15,840 nucleotides of DNA from an uncultured Oscillospiraceae bacterium (lineage in GTDB: Bacteria > Bacillota > Clostridia > Oscillospirales > Oscillospiraceae), in NCBI GenBank assembly GCA_934515035.1, contig CAKSXP010000017.1, forward strand, positions 1 to 15,840, given 5' to 3'. Under the pieces are notes generated by a model that searched no databases, was not told the DNA's origin, and was given only the letters and a program-made list of their open reading frames with translations. The first letter of the stretch is position 1; the number at the start of each line of letters is the position of its first letter. Of the stretch, positions 7,662-14,376 are shown one piece after another. Made by a program: the position numbers and the translations under genes.

Positions 7662-7700
7662 AAGCCGGGCTGTAGAACAGACAGGCCCGGCGCCCGGCTT
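7662..7700 (-). other. Intercistronic hairpin
   Basis: A perfect 9-bp stem (7662-7670 with 7692-7700, AAGCCGGGC/GCCCGGCTT) with a 21-nt loop starts inside the stop codon of the zinc-ribbon lipoprotein and lies before the SLH peptidase. There is no T run after it in the direction of transcription. It is therefore more likely an attenuator, processing or stability element than a full terminator. Confidence 0.55.
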
Positions 7701-7902
7701 AATAGCCGAACATCTTTGCGATCCTTGTGCAGTCCGAGCAGAGCCAGAGCGTATCACCGCTATGATCCACATACTTTTTGAGCGTCTCGGTCTGTCCGCA
7801 CTCATCGCACTTTCCTCTTTTCGAGCAGCCTGTCAGCATGCACGCCATGCAGAACAGCATACATATGACAAGAGCTGCCGCGATGATCCTTTTGATCTTC
7901 AT
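7699..7902 (-). CDS. Small lipoprotein with zinc-ribbon-like CxxC pairs
   Basis: This 67-residue protein has a lipoprotein signal peptide: MKIKR, a hydrophobic core, then lipobox LTGC with C26 as the probable lipidated residue. The mature part is only about 42 residues. It carries two CxxC pairs, CDEC (32-35) and CSDC (55-58), spaced like a zinc ribbon or rubredoxin-like knuckle. The ATG at 7902 follows an AAGAGAGGAC purine-rich site. It is the first gene of the minus-strand unit that continues into the SLH peptidase, behind the promoter at 7977-8004. I do not recognise a named family. A metal-binding knuckle outside the membrane is uncommon; it could sense metal or redox state, or bind a partner at the wall. 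The protein is credible because signal, lipobox, cysteine spacing, ribosome site and promoter all agree. Confidence 0.75.
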   Translation of the reverse strand: MKIKRIIAAALVICMLFCMACMLTGCSKRGKCDECGQTETLKKYVDHSGDTLWLCSDCTRIAKMFGY

Positions 7903-7976
7903 TTTGTCCTCTCTTTCTTTGACGTGAAATTTGAGCGAATATACATTTGCCGGTTTTTCGCCCCTTTGTCAGTTAC

Positions 7977-8004
7977 AGTTTATCACAAAATGAATATTTG
8001 TCAA
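7977..8004 (-). promoter_or_regulatory. Promoter of zinc-ribbon lipoprotein / SLH peptidase unit
   Basis: On the minus strand a perfect TTGACA -35 (7999-8004) is 16 nt from a TAAACT -10 (7977-7982). The -10 is about 75 nt from the lipoprotein ATG. The -35 overlaps the -35 of the divergent HTH promoter. Confidence 0.6.
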
Positions 8005-8026
8005 TTACAAGTATCATTATGATAAT
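7998..8026 (+). promoter_or_regulatory. Promoter of XRE regulator gene
   Basis: On the plus strand TTGTCA (7998-8003) and GATAAT (8021-8026) are exactly 17 nt apart, each one mismatch from consensus. The -10 is 47 nt before the regulator ATG. Confidence 0.65.
8012..8024. promoter_or_regulatory. Candidate operator palindrome
   Basis: TATCAT-T-ATGATA is a perfect 6-bp palindrome around a single central base. It covers the 3' part of the spacer and most of the -10 box of the regulator's promoter. Short odd-length palindromes of this kind are typical dimeric XRE/Cro-type binding sites, so autoregulation is the simplest reading. Confidence 0.5.
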
Positions 8027-8073
8027 GCAACATCCATAAGCGTTCTTTACTATACACCTGTGAGGTGACAGCT

Positions 8074-8373
8074 ATGATTGCCGAGAGGATAAAATATCTG
8101 CGCGAGCGCAGCGGGATGACACAGGCAGGGCTTGCCAAGGTGCTGGGGATAACACGCTCGAGTGTAAACGCCTGGGAGATGGGCATCTCAGTGCCGTCGA
8201 CGCAGTATATCGTCGAGCTTGCGGGGCTTTTCAAGGTGTCGACCGACTATCTGCTCGGTCTCGGCAGCTCCGCCACCATCAGCCTCGACGGGCTGACCGA
8301 GAGTGACATTCAGGTGCTGCATCACCTTGTCACCCACCTCAAGAACAAAAATTCAGGGCTTGAACAGCCCTGA
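8074..8373 (+). CDS. XRE-family helix-turn-helix regulator
   Basis: This 99-residue DNA-binding protein has an N-terminal Cro/C1-type helix-turn-helix. IKYLRERSGMTQAGLAKVLG is followed by the recognition helix region ITRSSVNAWEMGISVPS, then the family's usual VELAGLFKVSTDYLLGL ending (about residues 48-63). The C-terminal 35 residues (LTESDIQVLHHLVTHLKN) form a short helical tail, probably for dimerisation; there is no ligand-binding or peptidase domain. The start is ATG 8074, with GAGGTG at 8062-8067; a GTG at 8065 in the same frame lies inside that site and is less likely. It diverges from the zinc-ribbon lipoprotein/SLH peptidase unit through overlapping promoters and a palindrome. It may therefore control both itself and that unit. 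The target assignment is inference. Confidence 0.88.
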   Translation: MIAERIKYLRERSGMTQAGLAKVLGITRSSVNAWEMGISVPSTQYIVELAGLFKVSTDYLLGLGSSATISLDGLTESDIQVLHHLVTHLKNKNSGLEQP

Positions 8374-8374
8374 A
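8352..8374. terminator. Hairpin overlapping regulator stop codon
   Basis: A perfect 9-bp stem (8352-8360 with 8366-8374, TTCAGGGCT/AGCCCTGAA) has a 5-nt loop and contains the TGA stop (8371-8373). On the plus strand it is followed by AAAACAC, so it is poor as a terminator. On the minus strand it is followed by five Ts, so it could act as a backup stop for transcripts coming from typA. Confidence 0.5.
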
Positions 8375-8384
8375 AACACAGAAC

Positions 8385-8414
8385 CGCCCCTGTTTCCCAA
8401 AGGAAACGGGGGCG
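8385..8414. other. Stable 13-bp hairpin downstream of regulator
   Basis: CGCCCCTGTTTCC (8385-8397) pairs with GGAAACGGGGGCG (8402-8414) with one GU pair and a CAAA loop. Neither strand has a T run, so it is not a standard intrinsic terminator. It is the middle one of three hairpins stacked between the convergent regulator and typA genes. Confidence 0.55.
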
Positions 8415-8467
8415 CAGCCGGGACTCCCGATATGTGAAGCACCCTGGGACTTTTCTGACAAAGACAA

Positions 8468-8499
8468 AAAATGAGCGCCGTATGAACGGCGCTCATTTT
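8468..8499. terminator. Bidirectional terminator of typA
   Basis: A perfect 13-bp stem (8468-8480 with 8487-8499, AAAATGAGCGCCG/CGGCGCTCATTTT) has a 6-nt loop. It is followed by a T-rich stretch on both strands. It ends 9 nt from the typA stop codon and also faces the regulator gene. Confidence 0.85.
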
Positions 8500-8507
8500 C
8501 TTATTTC

Positions 8508-10328
8508 TTATTTATCCTTGCCGCCCTTGAGCGCCTTCATGCGCTGGGAGTGGTCGAGAATGCGCTTGCGCAGGCGCAGGGACTTCGGCGTTACCTCCAG
8601 AAGCTCGTCGTCGCCGAGGAACTCAAGGCACTGCTCAAGGCTCATGCTGCGCGGTGTTACGAGACGCAGAGCCTCGTCCGAGCCCGCAGCGCGCATATTC
8701 GTCAGCTGCTTGCGCTTGCAGACATTGACGCTTATATCCTCGCTCTTGGGCGAAACGCCGACGATCATGCCGCCGTAGACGGGAACGCCCGGGCCGATGA
8801 ACAGCACGCCGCGCTCCTGTGCGTTGAACAGGCCGTAGGCCACGCTCTCGCCGGTCTCGAAGGCGACGAGGGAGCCGGTATTGCGGCGGGACACCTCGCC
8901 CTTGAAGGGCGCATAGCTGTCAAATACGGTCGCCATTATGCCCTCGCCCTTGGTATCGGTCAGAAATTCGCTGCGGTAGCCGAACAGTCCGCGGGAGGGG
9001 ACAAGGAACTCCGCCTTCATGCGGCTTCCGACGGGCGTCATCTCCAGCAGCTCGCCCTTGCGGGAGCCGAGCTTTTCGATCACGGCGCCGATATTCTCCT
9101 GCGGAACGTCAACGACAAGGCGCTCGATGGGCTCGCACTTCACGCCGTCTATCTCCTGATACAGCACGCGCGGGGGCGAGACCTGGAACTCGTATCCCTC
9201 GCGGCGCATCGTCTCGATGAGGATGGACAGATGCATCTCGCCCCTGCCGGCAACATTGAACGAGTCGGTGGTGTCGGTCTCGGAAACGCGCAGGGAAACG
9301 TCCTTGAGCGTTTCGCGCATCAGCCGCTCGCGTATCTGGCGGGAGGTGACGAACTTTCCCTCGCGTCCGGCGAAGGGGCTGTTGTTTACGGAGAAGGTCA
9401 TCTCCATGGTGGGGGCGCTGATCTTGACGAAGGGCAGCGGCTCGACCGCATCGGGCGCGCATATCGTGTCGCCGATGGTTATATCGCCGATGCCGCTCAT
9501 GGCGATGATCTCGCCGGCCGAAGCCTCGGTCACGGGAACGCGGGCCAGCCCGTCGAACTCATAGATCGCGGTGGCCTTTGCCTTCTTGCCGGCCTGCTCG
9601 GGGTTGTGGTAGTTGCAGACGGATATCTCCTGGTTCTGCTTTACGGTTCCGCGCTCGATGCGGCCGACGGCGATGCGGCCGACAAACTCGTTGTAGTCGA
9701 TGCTGGATACGAGCATCTGGAACGGCGCCTCGGTGTCTATCTCCGGCGCGGGGATATAGTCGAGTATCGTGTCGAAAAGCGGCTTGAGGTCGGTGCCGGG
9801 AACGTCGGGCGAATAGGACGCCGTTCCCTGTCTGCCGGAGCAGAAGAGCATCGGGGAGTCAAGCTGTTCCTCCGTTGCGTCAAGGTCGAGCAGAAGCTCG
9901 AGCACCTCGTCCACGACCTCGTGCACGCGCTGGTCGGGCCTGTCGATCTTGTTGACGACGACGATCACGCGGTGGCCGAGCTCCAGCGCGCGGGAGAGGA
10001 CGAAGCGGGTCTGGGGCATGGGGCCCTCCGCCGCATCGACCAGCAGGATGACGCCGTTTACCATTTTGAGGATGCGTTCGACCTCGCCGCCGAAGTCGGC
10101 GTGCCCCGGCGTATCGACGATGTTTATCTTTGCGTCCTTATAGTGCACCGCGGTGTTCTTGGCAAGGATAGTGATGCCGCGCTCCCTCTCAAGGTCGCCG
10201 GAGTCCATAACTCTGTCCACGACCTCCTGGTTCTCGCGGTATACGCCGCCCTGCTTGAGCATCTGGTCAACCAGCGTCGTCTTGCCGTGGTCAACGTGGG
10301 CGATTATTGCAACGTTTCTCAGTTCCAT
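8508..10328 (-). CDS. typA: Translational GTPase TypA/BipA
   Basis: This 606-residue ribosome-associated GTPase of the EF-G/LepA group is close to the usual TypA length. G motifs are clear: P-loop AHVDHGKT (10-17), switch I ERGITI (49-54), DTPGH (72-76) and NKID (126-129). The EF-G-like beta-barrel and alpha-beta domains and the TypA-specific C-terminal domain follow, ending in a lysine/glycine-rich tail. TypA binds 70S ribosomes and supports 50S assembly and growth under stress or cold. The start is the ATG at 10328 (MELRNVAIIAHVDHG); an in-frame TTG at 10343 has no better ribosome site, and only a weak GGAT precedes the ATG. The gene is monocistronic, with its own promoter (10400-10428) and terminator. 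Assignment is secure. Confidence 0.96.
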   Translation of the reverse strand: MELRNVAIIAHVDHGKTTLVDQMLKQGGVYRENQEVVDRVMDSGDLERERGITILAKNTAVHYKDAKINIVDTPGHADFGGEVERILKMVNGVILLVDAAEGPMPQTRFVLSRALELGHRVIVVVNKIDRPDQRVHEVVDEVLELLLDLDATEEQLDSPMLFCSGRQGTASYSPDVPGTDLKPLFDTILDYIPAPEIDTEAPFQMLVSSIDYNEFVGRIAVGRIERGTVKQNQEISVCNYHNPEQAGKKAKATAIYEFDGLARVPVTEASAGEIIAMSGIGDITIGDTICAPDAVEPLPFVKISAPTMEMTFSVNNSPFAGREGKFVTSRQIRERLMRETLKDVSLRVSETDTTDSFNVAGRGEMHLSILIETMRREGYEFQVSPPRVLYQEIDGVKCEPIERLVVDVPQENIGAVIEKLGSRKGELLEMTPVGSRMKAEFLVPSRGLFGYRSEFLTDTKGEGIMATVFDSYAPFKGEVSRRNTGSLVAFETGESVAYGLFNAQERGVLFIGPGVPVYGGMIVGVSPKSEDISVNVCKRKQLTNMRAAGSDEALRLVTPRSMSLEQCLEFLGDDELLEVTPKSLRLRKRILDHSQRMKALKGGKDK

Positions 10329-10399
10329 ATATAACACATCCAATTAAAGTATATAACAACATTAAAAAATATAACACGGCTCATATAAACCAAGGCGGT

Positions 10400-10428
10400 A
10401 TTTTATCACTACCGTCCGCCTTTTGCAA
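10400..10428 (-). promoter_or_regulatory. Promoter of typA with flanking inverted repeat
   Basis: On the minus strand TTGCAA (10423-10428) and TAAAAT (10400-10405) are exactly 17 nt apart, about 70 nt before the typA ATG. An inverted repeat AAGGCGG (10392-10398) / CCGCCTT (10416-10422) brackets the -10, and a competing inner pair CGGTA/TACCG sits at 10396-10400 and 10410-10414. Confidence 0.55.
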
Positions 10429-10481
10429 GGAATTTATTGATTTTGCTCATATTTTTCGCTCTCCCGCGCGCAAGATTATGA

Positions 10482-10510
10482 TTGTAAAAAACCCTCCGTC
10501 ATGATAAGAT
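10482..10510 (+). promoter_or_regulatory. Promoter of six-gene MATE-to-buk block
   Basis: TTGTAA (10482-10487) and TAAGAT (10505-10510) are exactly 17 nt apart, each four of six from consensus. They lie about 56 nt before the MATE TTG start. It is the only good candidate in front of the six-gene run. Confidence 0.5.
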
Positions 10511-10566
10511 GTAGGTTGCTATTCGAATGAACCGAAAAAAGGGAAAACAAGGAGGACCCGGAAAAC

Positions 10567-11943
10567 TTGAAAAACGATATGACAACGGGCGTGGAGTGGA
10601 AAAGGATACTGATCTTCTCCCTGCCCATTATGATGGGGCAGCTGCTTCAGCAGCTGTACAGCACGATCGACGGCATAGTGGTCGGAAACTATGTGAACGA
10701 AGCCGCCCTCGCCGCGATCGGCACCTGCACCCCCCTCACGATGGTGTTCCTGTCGGCCGCAATGGGCCTTTCAAACGGCGCGGGCATCATGATAGCGCAG
10801 TTTTTCGGCGCAAAGCGCCTGACCGACCTGCGCGAGGCCGCCTCGACCGCCTTTGTGCTGCTTGCCGCGCTCGGCGTCGTCTTTTCTGTGGCCGGGGTCG
10901 TTTTCGCCCGTCCGCTCATCGCCGGACTTATGAACGTCGAAGCCGGCGATATCCAGAACTACGCCGTTGAATATTTCGCGATATACGCCGCGGGACTGAT
11001 CTTCCAGTTCGGCTACAACGCCGTGGCCTATATCCTTCGCGCAATCGGCGACTCAAAGGCCACGCTGTATTTCCTGTGCATCTCCTCGGTCATGAACCTC
11101 GTGCTCGACCTGCTGTTCGTTATCGTGTTCCGCTGGGGCGTCGCGGGCGCCGCCATCGCCACAGTCATCGCCCAGATATGCAGCATGATCGCCAGCATAA
11201 TCTACATGAACAAAAAATATGAGATGCTGCGTTTTCGCCTCTCGGAGCTCCGCTTCGTCGGCGAAAAATGCCGCCTGTGCCTCCGTCTCGGCATCCCGAC
11301 GACGGTGCAGCAGTGCGTCGTCTCCTTCGGCAGCGTCTTTGTCCAGCGCCTCATCAACGGCTACGGCCAGTTCACCATGGCCGCCTGCACCGTCGGAACA
11401 AGGCTCGAGAGCTACACGATGGTTCCCATCATGGGTCTCAACATGGGCATGGCGAACTTCACCGGCCAGAACATCGGCGCCGGAAAGCTCGACCGCATCA
11501 AGCGCGGCCTGCGCGCCACGCTCCTCCTCGAGATATGCAGCACGATCCTGGTGTGCCTGTGCACCTTCTTCTTCGCCCGTCCGCTCACGGCGCTGTTCGG
11601 CGTCGGCGGAGAGGCCATGGGTCAGGCGATCGAGAACATCCGCTTCCAGAGCGTTTTCTTCGTCATCTTCTCCGCCTATTTTGCCGTGGCCGCCGTTATC
11701 CAGGGCAGCGGCGACGTCATATTCTCTACCGTCGGCACGCTTTCCAGCCTGTTTTTCCGCGTCATATTCGCCTATATCTTCGCATACGGCTTCAAAATGG
11801 ACTACCACGCCTGCTGGGTCAGCATGCCGATAGGCTGGGTCGTAGCGCTCTCCGTGGTCCTGCTGCGCTACCGCTCCGGCGTCTGGAAGAGCAAGAGCGT
11901 CGTAAAGCACACGCGGGATGAGCTCGCGGAAGCGGAGGCCTGA
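10567..11943 (+). CDS. MATE family efflux transporter
   Basis: This 458-residue polytopic membrane protein has the multidrug-and-toxin-extrusion fold. The first helix segment is ILIFSLPIMMGQLLQQLYSTIDGIVVGNYV, followed by AALAAIG; the second half repeats the pattern, with NMGMANFTGQNIGAG after a loop. About twelve hydrophobic segments can be followed along the chain. MATE carriers export drugs or metabolites in exchange for sodium ions or protons; the substrate is not evident. The start is TTG at 10567 with AAGGAGG at 10549-10555; the next in-frame ATG (10579) is too far from that site. The C-terminus is charged (DELAEAEA). The YfbR gene starts 3 nt after the stop, with its ribosome site inside this gene. 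It is first in the block. Confidence 0.93.
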   Translation: MKNDMTTGVEWKRILIFSLPIMMGQLLQQLYSTIDGIVVGNYVNEAALAAIGTCTPLTMVFLSAAMGLSNGAGIMIAQFFGAKRLTDLREAASTAFVLLAALGVVFSVAGVVFARPLIAGLMNVEAGDIQNYAVEYFAIYAAGLIFQFGYNAVAYILRAIGDSKATLYFLCISSVMNLVLDLLFVIVFRWGVAGAAIATVIAQICSMIASIIYMNKKYEMLRFRLSELRFVGEKCRLCLRLGIPTTVQQCVVSFGSVFVQRLINGYGQFTMAACTVGTRLESYTMVPIMGLNMGMANFTGQNIGAGKLDRIKRGLRATLLLEICSTILVCLCTFFFARPLTALFGVGGEAMGQAIENIRFQSVFFVIFSAYFAVAAVIQGSGDVIFSTVGTLSSLFFRVIFAYIFAYGFKMDYHACWVSMPIGWVVALSVVLLRYRSGVWKSKSVVKHTRDELAEAEA

Positions 11944-11946
11944 GAC

Positions 11947-12531
11947 ATGAACTGCGATTTTTTCGCCCTTGTCTACCGCCAGCGGTATATTGCCCGCTGG
12001 GGCCTCATGCGAAACAGCGAAAGCGAAAACGTCGCCGAGCACAGCTATGACGTCGCGGTTTTCGCTCACGCTCTGGCCGTCATCTCCCGGGAGGTTTTCG
12101 GAACGGACTGCGACGCGCTGCGCTGCGCCGCGCTGGCCCTTTTCCACGACGCCTCCGAGATATTCACCGGCGACCTTCCGACGCCGATCAAATACCACAG
12201 CGAAACGCTCACGCGCTCATACAAGGACATCGAGCGGCTGGCCGCCGACAGGCTCCTGAGCTTTCTGCCGGAGGAGATGCAGGGCGAATACGCCGGGCTT
12301 CTCTCCCCGGACGGGGACACGCTTGAGCACCGCCTTGTCAAGGCCGCGGACAAGCTCTCGGCCTATATAAAATGCATCCAGGAGCGCAGGACCGGAAACG
12401 GCGACTTCTCCAGCGCGGAGGCACAGACCCGCGCGGCGCTCGAACGGATGGACCTGCCCGAGGTCGGATACTTTATCGAGAATTTCATCCCCGCCTTTGA
12501 AAAAACTCTGGACGAGCTGGGGAAACTGTAA
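11947..12531 (+). CDS. yfbR: HD-domain 5'-deoxynucleotidase YfbR
   Basis: This 194-residue cytoplasmic HD hydrolase is closely similar in layout to Escherichia coli YfbR, which removes the phosphate from deoxyribonucleoside 5'-monophosphates. Conserved features are RWGLMRN with R17/W18, NVAEHS with H32, the HD pair FHDASE (H67/D68), TGDLPTPIKY with D76, and the C-terminal metal ligand D135 in VKAADKLSAY. The LxAYIKC and late YF...FIPAF segments also match. The enzyme helps balance dNTP pools in nucleotide salvage. The ATG at 11947 has GGAGG at 11934-11938, within the MATE gene. The ACT protein gene starts 15 nt after its stop. The symbol is given by homology to E. coli. Confidence 0.92.
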   Translation: MNCDFFALVYRQRYIARWGLMRNSESENVAEHSYDVAVFAHALAVISREVFGTDCDALRCAALALFHDASEIFTGDLPTPIKYHSETLTRSYKDIERLAADRLLSFLPEEMQGEYAGLLSPDGDTLEHRLVKAADKLSAYIKCIQERRTGNGDFSSAEAQTRAALERMDLPEVGYFIENFIPAFEKTLDELGKL

Positions 12532-12546
12532 AAGAGGTACGCAAAA

Positions 12547-12816
12547 ATGAAAGCAATTCTCTCCGTCATCGCCAGGGACCAGATCGGCATAATCGCAAGG
12601 ATCAGCTCTCTGCTCGCCGAGAATCAGGTCAATATTCTGGACATAAGCCAGACGATATTGCAGGAATACTTCACGATGATAATGCTCGTGGACACCGAAA
12701 AATGTCCCCTTCACTTTACGGAGCTTGCCGCTCTGCTGCGCGAGGAGGGCGAGCGGAACGAGCTCGACATCCACATCCAGCGCGAGGATATCTTCAACGC
12801 GATGCACAGAATATGA
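12547..12816 (+). CDS. ACT domain protein, UPF0237 family
   Basis: This 89-residue protein is a single ACT domain. The opening strand MKAILSVIARDQIGIIARIS carries the typical D-x-x-G-I-I turn (11-16), followed by LLAENQVNILDISQTI and a strand TMIMLVDTE. ACT domains bind amino acids or other small ligands and form dimers. UPF0237 proteins are regularly encoded next to UPF0210 proteins, exactly as here, where the partner begins 14 nt downstream. No function has been established for the pair that I know of; a sensor-effector relationship is plausible. The ATG at 12547 has AGAGGT 8 nt upstream. Family assignment is secure, role unknown. Confidence 0.92.
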   Translation: MKAILSVIARDQIGIIARISSLLAENQVNILDISQTILQEYFTMIMLVDTEKCPLHFTELAALLREEGERNELDIHIQREDIFNAMHRI

Positions 12817-12830
12817 GGTGAGGCGCCGTT

Positions 12831-14189
12831 ATGATAACCCCTTCCGAAATTCTTCAGACGATAGACATGCTCGCGCAGCAGCACCTCGACATCCGCACCG
12901 TTACGATGGGCATCTCCCTGCTCGACTGCTGCGACTCCGACCCCGCCGCCGCCTGCCGCAAGATATATGACAAGATAACGCGCTCCGCGAAGGACCTTGT
13001 AAAGACCGGCGAGGAGATCGAGGCGGAGTTCGGCATTCCCATCGTCAACAAGCGCATCTCCGTAACGCCGATTGCCCTCGTCGCGGGTGCTTCGGACACG
13101 GAGGATTACGTCCCCTTTGCCATGGCGCTCGACAGGGCGCGCGCCGAGACCGGCGTCAACTTCATCGGCGGCTTTTCCGCGCTGGTGCAGAAGGGCATGA
13201 CCCCGGCTGACGAAAAGCTCATCCGCGCCATCCCCCGGGCGCTTGCGGAAACGGAGCTCGTCTGCTCGAGCGTCAACGTCGGCTCGACCAGAGCCGGCAT
13301 CAACATGGACGCCGTCGCGCTCATGGGGCGCACGATCAAACAGACGGCCGAGCTCACCGCCGAAAACGGCGGCTTCGGCTGCGCAAAGCTCGTTGTGTTC
13401 TGCAACGCCGTCGAGGACAACCCCTTTATGGCCGGCGCCTTCCACGGCGTGAGCGAGGCCGACCGCGTCATCAACGTCGGCGTCTCCGGTCCCGGCGTCG
13501 TCCACCACGCGCTCGAGGCCGTCCGCGGCGAGAGCTTCGACGTCGTCGCCGAAACGATAAAAAAGACCGCGTTCCGCGTTACCCGCATGGGCCAGCTCGT
13601 CGCGCAGGAGGCCTCGCGCCGTCTGGGCGTTCCCTTCGGCATCGTCGATCTATCCCTGGCCCCGACGCCCGCCGTCGGCGACAGCGTCGCGCGCATACTT
13701 GAGGAGATGGGGCTTGAGACCTGCGGCACCCACGGCACCACCGCCGCGCTGGCGCTGCTGAACGACGCCGTCAAAAAGGGCGGAGTCATGGCCTCCAGCC
13801 ACGTCGGCGGCCTTTCCGGCGCGTTCATCCCGGTATCCGAGGACGAGGGAATGATCGCCGCCGCTCAGTCCGGCGTTCTGTCGCTGGAAAAGCTCGAGGC
13901 GATGACCTGCGTCTGCTCCGTCGGACTGGATATGATCGCCGTGCCCGGCTCCACGACCGCCGAGACGCTCGCCGCCATCATTGCGGACGAGGCCGCGATA
14001 GGAATGATAAACAACAAGACGACCGCCGTCCGCCTGATACCCGCGCCGGGCATGGACGTCGGCCAGACCGTCGAATTCGGCGGACTTCTCGGCTCCGCGC
14101 CGGTCATGCCGGTCAGAAGCCAGTCCAGCGCCGATTTCATAAACCGCGGCGGGCGCATCCCCGCCCCGCTGCACAGTCTGAGGAACTGA
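12831..14189 (+). CDS. PFL family protein, UPF0210 (DUF711)
   Basis: This 452-residue protein belongs to UPF0210/DUF711, grouped by databases as 'PFL family' because of a distant likeness to the glycyl-radical pyruvate formate-lyase fold. Recognisable stretches are [13 protein letters not shown] near the start, the [14 protein letters not shown] segment, [26 protein letters not shown] and [18 protein letters not shown]. The last 50 residues include the sequence [18 protein letters not shown] see no RVxG glycyl-radical motif, so radical chemistry is not supported. Cysteines C320 (TCGTHG) and the pair in TCVCSVG might be functional. The ATG at 12831 follows GAGGTGAGGCG. It is paired with the upstream ACT protein in many Firmicutes, so the two probably work together. 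The activity is unknown. Confidence 0.92.
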   Translation: MITPSEILQTIDMLAQQHLDIRTVTMGISLLDCCDSDPAAACRKIYDKITRSAKDLVKTGEEIEAEFGIPIVNKRISVTPIALVAGASDTEDYVPFAMALDRARAETGVNFIGGFSALVQKGMTPADEKLIRAIPRALAETELVCSSVNVGSTRAGINMDAVALMGRTIKQTAELTAENGGFGCAKLVVFCNAVEDNPFMAGAFHGVSEADRVINVGVSGPGVVHHALEAVRGESFDVVAETIKKTAFRVTRMGQLVAQEASRRLGVPFGIVDLSLAPTPAVGDSVARILEEMGLETCGTHGTTAALALLNDAVKKGGVMASSHVGGLSGAFIPVSEDEGMIAAAQSGVLSLEKLEAMTCVCSVGLDMIAVPGSTTAETLAAIIADEAAIGMINNKTTAVRLIPAPGMDVGQTVEFGGLLGSAPVMPVRSQSSADFINRGGRIPAPLHSLRN

Positions 14190-14192
14190 GAT

Positions 14193-14357
14193 ATGGAACA
14201 GACAAAGCTTGACCGCATAAACGAACTTGCGCGCCTTAAAAAGCAGCGTCCGCTGACAGAGGCGGAGACTGCCGAACAGCGGAAGCTGCGCGAAGAATAC
14301 ATTGCCGAATGGCGCGAGGGCGCGCGCCAGGTGCTCGACAACACCTGGATACAATGA
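14193..14357 (+). CDS. Small UPF0291 (DUF896/YnzC-like) protein
   Basis: This encodes 54 residues beginning MEQTKLDRINELARLKKQ and ending in DNTWIQ. The pattern RINELA-x6-LT-x2-E-x2-EQ-x-LR-x2-YI-x2-WR is that of the short UPF0291 proteins such as Bacillus YnzC, two helices in a hairpin. YnzC belongs to the SOS region in Bacillus; the function of the family is not established. The ATG at 14193 begins 3 nt after the UPF0210 stop, with AGGA at 14181-14184. The butyrate kinase gene starts 19 nt after its stop, so it is embedded in the block. The gene is easy to miss because of its length. Confidence 0.88.
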   Translation: MEQTKLDRINELARLKKQRPLTEAETAEQRKLREEYIAEWREGARQVLDNTWIQ

Positions 14358-14376
14358 AAAAGGAGAACGCACCTAT

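Noticed and set aside
8550..10334. A 594-codon plus-strand open frame opposite typA
   Set aside because: It is a mirror of typA with no ribosome site or domain; typA has all GTPase motifs.
11053..12198. A 381-codon minus-strand open frame across the MATE and yfbR genes
   Set aside because: It spans two well-supported genes in antisense and has low-complexity acidic and alanine-rich composition.
12831..14189. Glycyl-radical pyruvate formate-lyase
   Set aside because: No glycyl-radical motif and no activating enzyme nearby; the protein matches UPF0210.
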